From positions 3,511,027 to 3,575,026 of the forward strand of contig NZ_CP025096.1 in the NCBI RefSeq assembly GCF_002831565.1: a stretch of DNA of 64,000 nucleotides, given 5' to 3'. Positions 1-8,400 of this stretch are shown here, piece by piece (within the stretch, counting starts at the first letter, position 1; every line of letters starts with the position of its first letter). The notes beneath the pieces were generated by a model. It was not told the origin of the DNA. It searched no databases and was given only the letters and a program-made list of their open reading frames with translations. The stretch comes from Spirosoma pollinicola. Its GTDB lineage: Bacteria > Bacteroidota > Bacteroidia > Cytophagales > Spirosomataceae. The position numbers and the translations under genes were made by a program.

Positions 1-123
1 ACACTTTACCTGACCGATTCGTTTACAGCCCGCCACAAATGACTCCGGTAACAAAGAAACAAAGCAGCTTGTTAGGCGTAAAGAATTGACGAATTTTGTC
101 CGGTATCCAGTACGTCCTGCCCT

Positions 124-1875
124 ATGCCTGTTTTACAGCCTATCGTTACCATTGCCGAGCTTTTATATAAAAAAGGGATCTCCGATGTCGTTGTCTCGCC
201 GGGTTCCCGCTCAGCTCCGCTTACGCTGGCGGTAGCCCGACACCCACACTTACGCACTCGCGTAATGGCCGACGAGCGATCGGCCTGTTTTGTGGCCCTG
301 GGTATGGCTCTGCAAAGTGGCAGGACCGTTGCGGTTATCTGTACATCGGGCAGTGCAGTCTATAACCAGGCACCAGCCGTTGCCGAAGCGTTTTTTGGTC
401 AGACACCCCTCCTGCTGCTTACCGCCGACCGCCCTCATGAGTGGTTGCACCAACAGGATGGTCAGACAATTAACCAGGTGGGCATTTTCGGCACGCACGT
501 AAAACGAAGCTACGACCTCCCCGCCGACTATTCCCATCCAGACGCCCACTGGTTCATTGAACGAACACTTAATGAAGCCATCACCCTGAGCCAGTTGTCT
601 CCGGCCGGTCCGGTTCATATTAACGTACCTGTTCGCGAACCATTCTATCCCGCTGCCGATGAATCATTCATGTATGGACCCGTGCGGATTATTGATGTCT
701 GTGCAGCCCAACCCACACTAGCCCCGGAAACCTGGCACGGTTTACTACAGGAATGGGAACGAAGTGAACGGACATTGATTGCCGTCGGGCAAATTCCCAG
801 AGACCCGGCCTTACTGGCTATTCTACGAAAATTGAGTGAAGAAATAGGGATTCCGATTGTGGGGGAGATTGTCGGCAACATTCCGCAAAACGATTTATTC
901 ATTACCCGTACCGATACGTTTCTAGCCGGGATAGACGAACGAACGGCTCATTCACTCCGGCCGGACTTACTCCTGACAATAGGCAACTCGTTTCTGACCC
1001 GAAACCTAAAGACCTTCCTTCGACAGTATCCGGCACATCGGCATTGGCATATCCAGCCGGCTATTGATCGAATCAATGATTCGTTTCAGAGCTTAACAAC
1101 CCTAATTCCGGCTGAACCGCTGGCTTTTCTAGAAAAACTCTTTGCCGATGTCGACTATCAGCGTTTCCTTCAGGGCGATGATGACGATGATACCCACGAA
1201 TACCTGAACCTTTGGCGAACCGTTGACCGAAAAGCCGCCCGGCTCGTTGAAAAAATGCTTCTCTCCGAACCGGAAACCCTGACCGACTGGTCGGCGGTGC
1301 AAGTCGTTCTGGAACATCTGCCCGAAAACTCCCTGCTCCATCTGGCTAATAGTATGCCCGTACGCTATGCAAACCTCTGCGGTGTGTCGGAACGGCAACA
1401 GATTAGTGTGTCGGCCAATAGAGGGGTAAGCGGGATTGACGGTTGTTTAAGCACTGCGGTTGGAGCTGCGCTCATGACCGACCAGCTCGTTACAGTGCTT
1501 ATTGGCGATGTCGCTTTCTTTTATGACCGAAATGCACTCTGGTCGGCACCCATCCCGCCCAACCTGCGCATTATTTTATTGAATAACGACAGCGGACATA
1601 TTTTCAGAATCATCGACGGGCCCAGCCGCCAACCTGAACTGGAAACCTATTTTGAAACCCCACACGGATACACCGCCCGCAACACGGCCCAGGATGCCAA
1701 ACTGACCTACACCGTTTGTGACTCACTCGACGTCCTGCGCTCCCTCCTCCCCGATTTTTTCCATCCGGGCAACACCGCGAAACTACTGGAGTTGACAACC
1801 GATAAACTGGCCAATCAAAACCAATTCATGGCGTATAAAGCCCAAATAGCCAGCTTGCATAACACCACAGCTTAA
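124..1875 (+). CDS. menD: MenD, SEPHCHC synthase (menaquinone biosynthesis)
   Basis: Thiamine-diphosphate enzyme that condenses isochorismate with 2-oxoglutarate to give SEPHCHC, the first committed step of menaquinone synthesis in the cytoplasm. The 583-aa protein has the usual family length. The N-terminal motif SPGSRSAPLTLAV (about residues 25-37) is diagnostic for MenD, and the ADERSA segment carries the conserved cofactor-activating glutamate (E51). The C-terminal half has the ThDP/Mg motif beginning LIGDVAFFYDRN and ending ILLNND, as in the GD-x(n)-NN signature. The first ATG gives an intact N-terminus. The next men gene is not visible; only 123 bases lie upstream. Menaquinone as the quinone fits Bacteroidota respiration. 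Confidence 0.97.
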   Translation: MPVLQPIVTIAELLYKKGISDVVVSPGSRSAPLTLAVARHPHLRTRVMADERSACFVALGMALQSGRTVAVICTSGSAVYNQAPAVAEAFFGQTPLLLLTADRPHEWLHQQDGQTINQVGIFGTHVKRSYDLPADYSHPDAHWFIERTLNEAITLSQLSPAGPVHINVPVREPFYPAADESFMYGPVRIIDVCAAQPTLAPETWHGLLQEWERSERTLIAVGQIPRDPALLAILRKLSEEIGIPIVGEIVGNIPQNDLFITRTDTFLAGIDERTAHSLRPDLLLTIGNSFLTRNLKTFLRQYPAHRHWHIQPAIDRINDSFQSLTTLIPAEPLAFLEKLFADVDYQRFLQGDDDDDTHEYLNLWRTVDRKAARLVEKMLLSEPETLTDWSAVQVVLEHLPENSLLHLANSMPVRYANLCGVSERQQISVSANRGVSGIDGCLSTAVGAALMTDQLVTVLIGDVAFFYDRNALWSAPIPPNLRIILLNNDSGHIFRIIDGPSRQPELETYFETPHGYTARNTAQDAKLTYTVCDSLDVLRSLLPDFFHPGNTAKLLELTTDKLANQNQFMAYKAQIASLHNTTA

Positions 1876-1879
1876 AAAA

Positions 1880-1998
1880 AAAGAGGTAACCACAAAGAAC
1901 CCCGCCTAAGCGTAGGCACAAAGTGCACATATGGCTTTTTTCTCTGTGTCCTTTGTGTCTATGCTTAGGCGGACCGTCTCTGTGGTTACCTCTTTCTT
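1880..1998. repeat. Imperfect intergenic hairpin, ACCACAGAGACGG family
   Basis: Inverted repeat beginning a few bases after the menD stop. The left arm (about 1881-1925) and right arm (about 1951-1996) match over roughly 45 bases with several mismatches. Shared words are GAGGTAACCACA, CCGCCTAAGC and CACAAAG. The right arm, read on the minus strand, contains AACCACAGAGACGGTCCGCC, which recurs exactly in the much longer hairpin at 10122-10266. The two loci are therefore members of one repeat family. It could fold in RNA downstream of menD. Confidence 0.8.
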
Positions 1999-2046
1999 CT
2001 TATTAAGTAGGCTGTTTAAACTTTTACAAGCAAGCTTGCTCTGTAT

Positions 2047-2142
2047 GTATTTTTGTCATCCCGACGATAGGAGGGATCTTCGATAAATTGGAGAACTTCT
2101 TTCTACCGAAGTTCCCTCCTATCGTCGGGATGACAAAAATAC
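2047..2142. repeat. 30-bp perfect inverted repeat (GTCATCCCGACGATAGGAGG type)
   Basis: Arms at 2047-2076 and 2113-2142 are perfectly complementary over 30 bases, with a 36-base spacer whose ends also pair partly (TCTTCG with CGAAG). The core word is GTCATCCCGACGATAGGAGG. From memory, related intergenic hairpins with GTCAT..CGACG..GGAG words are common in Bacteroidota genomes; this could not be checked here. It sits between menD and the serine hydrolase gene, which share orientation, so it could end menD transcription or be a non-autonomous repeat. Confidence 0.85.
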
Positions 2143-2190
2143 CCTAAATTTCACCAAACCAGAAAAACAGTAGTCACATCAGTAATCCGA

Positions 2191-2216
2191 ACAACTATAC
2201 CTATAGTTATAGTTGT
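2191..2216. promoter_or_regulatory. Short dyad upstream of the serine hydrolase gene
   Basis: ACAACTATA (2191-2199) is repeated in inverted form as TATAGTTGT (2208-2216), with an 8-base centre, 66 bases before the chosen ATG. Its size and position would suit a regulator-binding site, but no regulator can be assigned. Apart from this dyad and the two hairpins, the gap 1876-2281 holds nothing recognisable. Confidence 0.3.
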
Positions 2217-2281
2217 TATACCACCTTTATATTGCGAATCGGTCAAATCTGTTTTCTTTGCCCTTTCTCCCCGAAACAACC

Positions 2282-3862
2282 ATGAAAAATCGACTCCTGC
2301 CTTCCCATATCTGGTTTACTTTATTTTTCGCAACGATCACGCTGGCAAATGCCCAGATTATTACATCGCCACAAATCGATGCGGTCGTACAGCGAACCTT
2401 ATCCACCTTCGATGTACCAGGCATTGCCGTAGCCGTCGTGAAGGACGGTAAAGTAATCCACGCCAAAGGCTATGGCGTCCGCTCGTTAAAAACTAAAGAA
2501 AAAGTTGACGAAAACACCCTCTTCGGTATAGCGTCAAACAGCAAAGCCTTTACGTCGGCGGCACTTGGCATATTAATGGATGAAAACAAACTAAAGTGGG
2601 ACGATAAAGTGATCGATTACATTCCGGAATTCAGGATGTACAATGCATACGTAACGGAGGAGTTCACGATTCGGGATCTGCTAACCCATCGCAGCGGGCT
2701 CGGCCTGGGTGCAGGTGATCTGATGTTCTGGCCCGACTCCAGCACCTTTACCATGAAGGACGTTATCCATAACCTCCGCTACCTAAAGCCAGTCTCGGGA
2801 TTTCGGACGAAATATGATTACGATAACCTGTTGTATATGGTGGCAGGCGAAGTAATTGAGCGGGTGAGTGGAAAAAGCTGGGAATCGTTTATCGAAGAAC
2901 GGATCATGAAACCCCTGGGCATGACCCACAGCGCAGGCACCTATTCCCGCTTGACGGATAAAGTAAATGTGATTGATGCCCACGCCCCGGTCAACGGCAC
3001 GGTGCAGGTAATTAGTCGGGATATGTTCCGGTTTGGCAATTCGGCGGGGGGCATAAACTCCAGTGTGGCCGATATGAGCAAATGGGTCATTGCTCAGTTG
3101 AATAAGGGCAAATACGGGGATAACCTCAGCAAACAACTTTTCAGCGAGAAAGTCCATGCCGATATGTGGAGTGCCCAGACTATTCTGCCGGTGAATCCCA
3201 CCCCTACTCCCCCTTATCTCACACATTTTGCAGCCTACGGGCTTGGTTGGGGTCTTAGCGATGTAAAAGGCTATAAGCAGGTAACCCATACGGGTGGACT
3301 GGCAGGTATGGTGACACAGGTAACCTTACTCCCCGAGCTTCAATTGGGTATCATTGTCTTTACAAATCAACAATCCGGAGCAGCGTTTAGCGCCGTTACC
3401 AACACCATCAAGGATAGTTATTTAGGCCTCCCGCAAACCGATTGGGTATCAGTGTACAGCGAGCGGGTAAAGAAAGGCCAGGAAGAAGCGAATAAAATTA
3501 CGAAAGACACCTGGGATACTATCGAGAAGGAACAAAAAAACAATACGGCAAAAATTGATCGCTCAACCTATACCGGAACGTATCGGGATAACTGGTTCGG
3601 GGATGTGCAGATTAGCGAGAAAAATGGCAAGTTGTGGTTCCATGCAGTGCGGTCGCCCAAACTAACGGGCGAACTGTTCTTTTATAAAAAAAATACGTTT
3701 ATCGTGAAGTGGAACAACCGAAGCTTTGACGCCGATGCCTACGTGACCTTTCAACCCGACGAGAGCATGAAACCCGGGTCTATTACCATGAAACCCATCT
3801 CCCCCCTCACAGATTTCAGCTTCGACTTCCAGGATTTGGCGTTAAAGCGAGTGATGGACTAA
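2282..3862 (+). CDS. Secreted serine hydrolase, class C beta-lactamase-like, with DUF3471
   Basis: Serine beta-lactamase/DD-peptidase fold protein, exported by a Sec signal peptide (MKNRLLPSH.., cleavage near NAQ). Active-site motifs are visible: SxxK in ASNSKAF, the YxN-like motif in YDYDN, and HTGG in VTHTGGLAG. The C-terminal 100 residues, starting about GTYRDNWFGDV, look like the DUF3471 domain often attached to these periplasmic hydrolases. An upstream in-frame start would add a non-signal-like leader, so I took the ATG at 2282 (526 aa). Substrate is unknown; family members include esterases, D-aminopeptidases and true beta-lactamases, and resistance cannot be inferred. It is flanked by hairpins upstream and a convergent TPR gene. 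Confidence 0.9.
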   Translation: MKNRLLPSHIWFTLFFATITLANAQIITSPQIDAVVQRTLSTFDVPGIAVAVVKDGKVIHAKGYGVRSLKTKEKVDENTLFGIASNSKAFTSAALGILMDENKLKWDDKVIDYIPEFRMYNAYVTEEFTIRDLLTHRSGLGLGAGDLMFWPDSSTFTMKDVIHNLRYLKPVSGFRTKYDYDNLLYMVAGEVIERVSGKSWESFIEERIMKPLGMTHSAGTYSRLTDKVNVIDAHAPVNGTVQVISRDMFRFGNSAGGINSSVADMSKWVIAQLNKGKYGDNLSKQLFSEKVHADMWSAQTILPVNPTPTPPYLTHFAAYGLGWGLSDVKGYKQVTHTGGLAGMVTQVTLLPELQLGIIVFTNQQSGAAFSAVTNTIKDSYLGLPQTDWVSVYSERVKKGQEEANKITKDTWDTIEKEQKNNTAKIDRSTYTGTYRDNWFGDVQISEKNGKLWFHAVRSPKLTGELFFYKKNTFIVKWNNRSFDADAYVTFQPDESMKPGSITMKPISPLTDFSFDFQDLALKRVMD

Positions 3863-3873
3863 TACGTATAGAT

Positions 3874-4977
3874 CTACCGACAGCGAGCCGCCCGTTCCTG
3901 TCTGGCCTGTTCGTCGCCCGCCGATTCACCCCGGCGCCAAGCGTCACAGGCTTCGGTCTTATGCCCAAGGGCGTTTTCGGCGGTGCCGATATAGTAATAC
4001 AACTGATCGACGGATGCATCTAATTTTTCGGCCTGCCGAAATTCAGACAGGGCGCGGTCAGCCTGTTTCTGATTCAGGTAGTAGAGCCCCAAGGTCTGAT
4101 GCGCCCAGGCATTCTGATTATCGCGCTGGAGAGATTCCTGTACCAGCGGCAACGCGTCGGCCGGGCGGTTCAGTTTCAAAAGCAAATAGGCTTTGTTATT
4201 CAGGTAATACGGCTGGCGGGGTTGCTGGGCCAACGCCTGCTCGACAAACCCAAGAGCCTCGGCATATTTTCCGGCATGAGCCAGGAGTAAACTTTGGTTA
4301 TTAAGGGCGGCATCCTGCTTTGGGTTCAGTTGCAGGGCGCGCTGGATATCCTGTTTGGCCGGTTCATACGCTTTCTGACTGTAATATAAGGCAGCCCGGT
4401 TGGTTAGAGCCTCCACGTTTTTCGGGTCCAGTTGTACCGCCTTATCGTAGGCAATCTGGGCCTGAGTTGGGTTATTGAGCCGGACATAGGCATCGGCCAG
4501 GCGAGTCTGGTAAAATGTCGAATCGGTATACTGTTTCTCAATATGCTGTAAATCGGACACACTACCCGCAGCATCACCGGTTTCCAGACGAACTTCGGCC
4601 CGGTTGAAATAGGCAGTGCCAAAATCAGGGTCGGTTTCGATAGCACGGGTATAATCGGCGAGAGCACCCTCGCGATCGTCGTTCCTGAATTTAGCTAATC
4701 CACGATTATTATAGGCATCGGCAAAGTCGGGCTTTTTGATAATGGCTTCTGAATAATATCGTATGGCCTCTTTGTATTCGCGCTTTTGAAGCTGCACATT
4801 CCCTTTCAGGAAAAACTGAGCGGCCTCATCGGTGGTGCTGTTGCCACAGTTTACCAGAAATCCAGATACCAGGACAATTGATGATGAATAGTAAATGATC
4901 GATACAACCACAAACGAGTGACGAAGTAAGTTACCTACCTTTACCAACCAGTTGTTGGCTACTGTAAAATCAATCAT
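3874..4977 (-). CDS. TPR-repeat lipoprotein
   Basis: 367-aa protein with a hydrophobic N-terminal segment (about residues 23-43) ending in LVNC, a plausible lipobox, followed by about eight tetratricopeptide repeats from residue 55 to the end (for example AYNNRGLAKF, AYFNRAEVRLE). TPRs act as protein-interaction scaffolds, so it probably organises partners at the periplasmic face of a membrane. The signal segment is preceded by about 20 extra residues, so the true start may lie downstream at a GTG or TTG. Its start is 27 bases from the divergent start of the gene at 5005, so the two must share a compact promoter region. No specific function is recognisable. Confidence 0.88.
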   Translation of the reverse strand: MIDFTVANNWLVKVGNLLRHSFVVVSIIYYSSSIVLVSGFLVNCGNSTTDEAAQFFLKGNVQLQKREYKEAIRYYSEAIIKKPDFADAYNNRGLAKFRNDDREGALADYTRAIETDPDFGTAYFNRAEVRLETGDAAGSVSDLQHIEKQYTDSTFYQTRLADAYVRLNNPTQAQIAYDKAVQLDPKNVEALTNRAALYYSQKAYEPAKQDIQRALQLNPKQDAALNNQSLLLAHAGKYAEALGFVEQALAQQPRQPYYLNNKAYLLLKLNRPADALPLVQESLQRDNQNAWAHQTLGLYYLNQKQADRALSEFRQAEKLDASVDQLYYYIGTAENALGHKTEACDAWRRGESAGDEQARQERAARCR

Positions 4978-5004
4978 AATTCAACATTTACACGTAAAAC
5001 AATC

Positions 5005-5253
5005 ATGCGCTTTGTTCAGGATATTCCGCACGCCCAGTTTCGAATTGGTCTTTATGCCTGGAACGGCAAATATATCGTCAAAATAGAAGCCGGGCCCTAT
5101 GAGCAGACATATAAGGTAAGCGAAATGGACCTTATCAACCCGGAAGCCGTGCCTACTATGCTCGATGAAGCCTTTTTGATGCAGGTTGCCCGGCGTTTTC
5201 AAGAAATGGATACCGACTGGCAGGCAACTGGTGAGCGGAATGACGCCTTTTAA
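5005..5253 (+). CDS. Small conserved-looking hypothetical protein
   Basis: 82 residues, soluble, no signal peptide or transmembrane segment. It begins MRFVQDIPHAQFRIGLYAWNG and has the mixed beta/alpha composition of a folded protein (WNGKYIVKIEAGPYEQTYKV, then a helical LDEAFLMQVARRFQEM). I do not recognise a family with certainty. The ATG is well placed, 27 bases from the divergent TPR gene. The next gene starts 216 bases downstream, so it appears monocistronic. The balanced composition and clean start argue for a real gene. Confidence 0.7.
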   Translation: MRFVQDIPHAQFRIGLYAWNGKYIVKIEAGPYEQTYKVSEMDLINPEAVPTMLDEAFLMQVARRFQEMDTDWQATGERNDAF

Positions 5254-5469
5254 GTTTACCCGTTTGCTTATCCTACCTATCTACAAGATTATTTAAAACT
5301 TAGTACGCGTATACAGGTTATCAGCTAGACAAGTACATAGATGCATTTACTGCTATATCGAACATCGACTCTCTTCAGTTAAATCCTTACTCACCGCTTC
5401 ATTGTCTGAGATTTGCTGTTAGAAATTTCCATTGGAAGTGTAACCCCACCATGAATCTGCCAGTTAAAT

Positions 5470-8400
5470 ATGAGTAGCCAAGCCCGTAAGCCTCCCGTTC
5501 CTATTGTTGCCATTGGTGCATCTGCGGGCGGACTGGAAGCGATTTCTGACTTGTTGCAGCACCTTTCTCCCACTACGGGCCTGGCCTATGTCTATATTCA
5601 GCATCTGAGCCCTACGCACCAAAGCCAGCTTTCTGAAATTCTTGGTCAACGAACCGAAATGTCTGTTCGGGAAGCTAAACACCGGATGAAGGTGGAGGCA
5701 AATCATGTGTATATCATTCCACCCGATCAGGATATGGAGGTGGTTGATGGTATACTCAAACTGGTTCCACGCCGACCTGAACCAGCTATTCATCTGCCCA
5801 TCGACCAGTTTTTCGTGTCACTGGCTGAACACCAGCGGACGGCGTCTATTGCGATTGTCCTCTCCGGTACGGCCAAAGACGGCACGTTGGGTCTGAAAGC
5901 TATTAAGGGCGCTGGTGGCATCACGTTTGCTCAGGACGATTCGGCCAAGTTTCAGGGCATGCCGAAATCGGCCCAGGCCGAGGGCGTTGTCGACAAAGTA
6001 CTCTCTCCCAGCGAAATCGCCAAAGAACTCGAATGGTTAAGCCGCCAGCCTAGCCTTTTTACCCAGACCGCATTAGCCGAGATACAGGAAGACACACAAT
6101 TACAGACAGAAACAGGCTCTGATAGCGAAGACCTGAATGTGCTTCTTCAATTGCTGAGGAAAATTATTGGTATCGATTTCACCCATTACAAAACAGCCAC
6201 CATCCGTCGGCGGGTTGTCCGGCGAATGGCCCTGTACAAATTACCTGCCCTACCCGACTATACAGACTATCTACGCCAGCATCCTGCAGAGGCTGGTTTG
6301 CTGTATAACGACTTACTCATAAATGTAACCAGCTTTTTTCGGGATAGTGAAACAATGGATTACCTTGGAAAAGTCGTGTTACCTCAGATTATACAGGCAA
6401 AACAAGCAAAAGAACCGTTTCGACTTTGGGTAACCGCCTGTTCTACAGGTGAAGAAGTCTATTCACTGGCGATCTTGCTGATGGAAGCGATTGATGAGCA
6501 GGAAAAACCTATTCCTGTCCAGATTTTTGCGACCGATTTGAGTGAACGTGTTATCGACAAAGCCCGGCTGGGGCGGTATACTGCCACGCAGTTGGCAGGG
6601 GTTTCACCCAAACGGTTAAACCGATTTTTTTCGCAGGAGGAAGAGGACTATCGTATCAGCAAGGTTATCCGCGACCTTTGTGTATTTGCCCCCCACAATG
6701 TTTTTGTCGATCCGCCATTCTCCCGAATCGACTTCATTAGTTGTCGGAATCTGTTGATTTATACCGATAACTTCTTACAGCGTAAGGCGATTGCTACCTT
6801 CCATTATTCCCTGAATGCTATGGGGTATTTGCTATTAGGGAAAGCAGAAACAGTGGGTGCATCAACAAACCTGTTTACCCAGGCAGCAAAAAATCATAAA
6901 CTTTACACCAGAAAAAATAACGGAAATCGCTCTGTTATGCCGATGGTAAGCCATCTCAACGATGGATTAGGCACGTCGTCCATACAGAGCAATACCCTGT
7001 CAATCAAAGATATACATAAAAAAAGTAACCCAGTTCCACATGGGCTACGAATTCATTCAAGCCAGGAGGCAGATGATGAACAAAGAATTACTCACAATCG
7101 GACTATGCAAACACCTGGCCAGCCTGACGATTTGGACCAACGCGTCGACGAGTTATTGAAACGATACACGCCTGCTTCAGTAGTTGTGAATAAAGATATG
7201 GAGATTCTGCGGTTTCGGGGGTCAACGAGCTTGTTTTTAGAACCCGCTCCCGGCAAAGCCAATTTTAACCTGCTTAAGATGGCCAGACCTGAGTTAGTCT
7301 TCGATTTACGAAACGCCGTCAGTAAAGCCATGAAGTCGGATCAGGCGATATCGAAAACCGGGTTGCAAATGCAGGTTCGGGGACAAAACTATCAGGTTAC
7401 CATTAATGCCGTTCCGTTTCAGTCGCTAACTCTGGAGTCGTTTATTCTGGTTCTTTTTGAGGAAGTTGTCCCAACAGTGCTTCCCGTTACCGCCCCCGCT
7501 CAACTTCGAAACCAGCGAATAAAGGAATTGGAAGCCGAACTCGCCACCATGCGTGACGATATGCGTTCGATGCTCGAAGAACAGGAAGCCGGTCGGGAGG
7601 AACTGCAATCGGCGAATGAAGAGATTATCAGTTCGAATGAAGAACTTCAAAGCATAAATGAAGAACTGGAAACCAGCAAAGAGGAAATCCAGTCGAACAA
7701 CGAAGAACTGCAGACCATTAACCAGGAATTGCAGCTGAGCAACGATCAGTTGTCTGAAGCCTACGATTACTCGGATGCCATTTTTGGCACCATCCGGGAA
7801 ACGGTACTGGTACTCGACAAAGACCTTCGGGTACGAACGGCCAATCGGGCTTTTTACAAAACATTCCGTATCGAACCCGACGAAACCGTTGGGCGGCTGC
7901 TTTACGAACTGGGAAATCGACAATGGGATATACTGGCACTGCGAACATTGCTCGATCAGGTAATTGAACACAACATGCCCATACAGGGGTATGAAATGAA
8001 CCATTCGTTTGCTGAGTTAGGGGATAAAGTGCTCCGGCTGAATGCCCGAAAGGTTATTCGGCTTCAGGGACAGGCGGCTATTCTGCTCGCCATTGAAGAC
8101 ATTACTGACCACAAACAGGTACAACGATTACTCGAATTTCTTCAAAGTATTATTACCCACGCTCCCGTTTCGATCCAGTTGTTTAAAGCGGCACGAAATG
8201 AGCGCAATACAATTATCGATTTTCAGCTTGTTCCATTGGCCAGCGAATTAGGCCAGCGTGAAGTCCAAACGGTAGAAGAGTTATACAAGACCAGTTACAA
8301 AGCGCTTTACAACGATACGCAACAAAGCAGCCTGTTTTCCCGGTATGTGCAGGTCGTTGAATCCGGCGAACCACTCCAAACCGAACTACCATACGGCGAA

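Noticed and set aside
1..89. Possible C-terminal tail of a plus-strand gene cut by the window edge
   Set aside because: One frame is open from base 3 to a TGA at 87-89 and another from 1 to a TGA at 40-42. Both give protein-like tails, but neither shows a recognisable motif, so no gene can be assigned.
7426..8004. 192-aa minus-strand frame inside the kinase fusion gene
   Set aside because: It mirrors the coiled-coil coding region, is Phe-rich from complementary Glu codons, and has no family signature. It is a shadow of the real gene.
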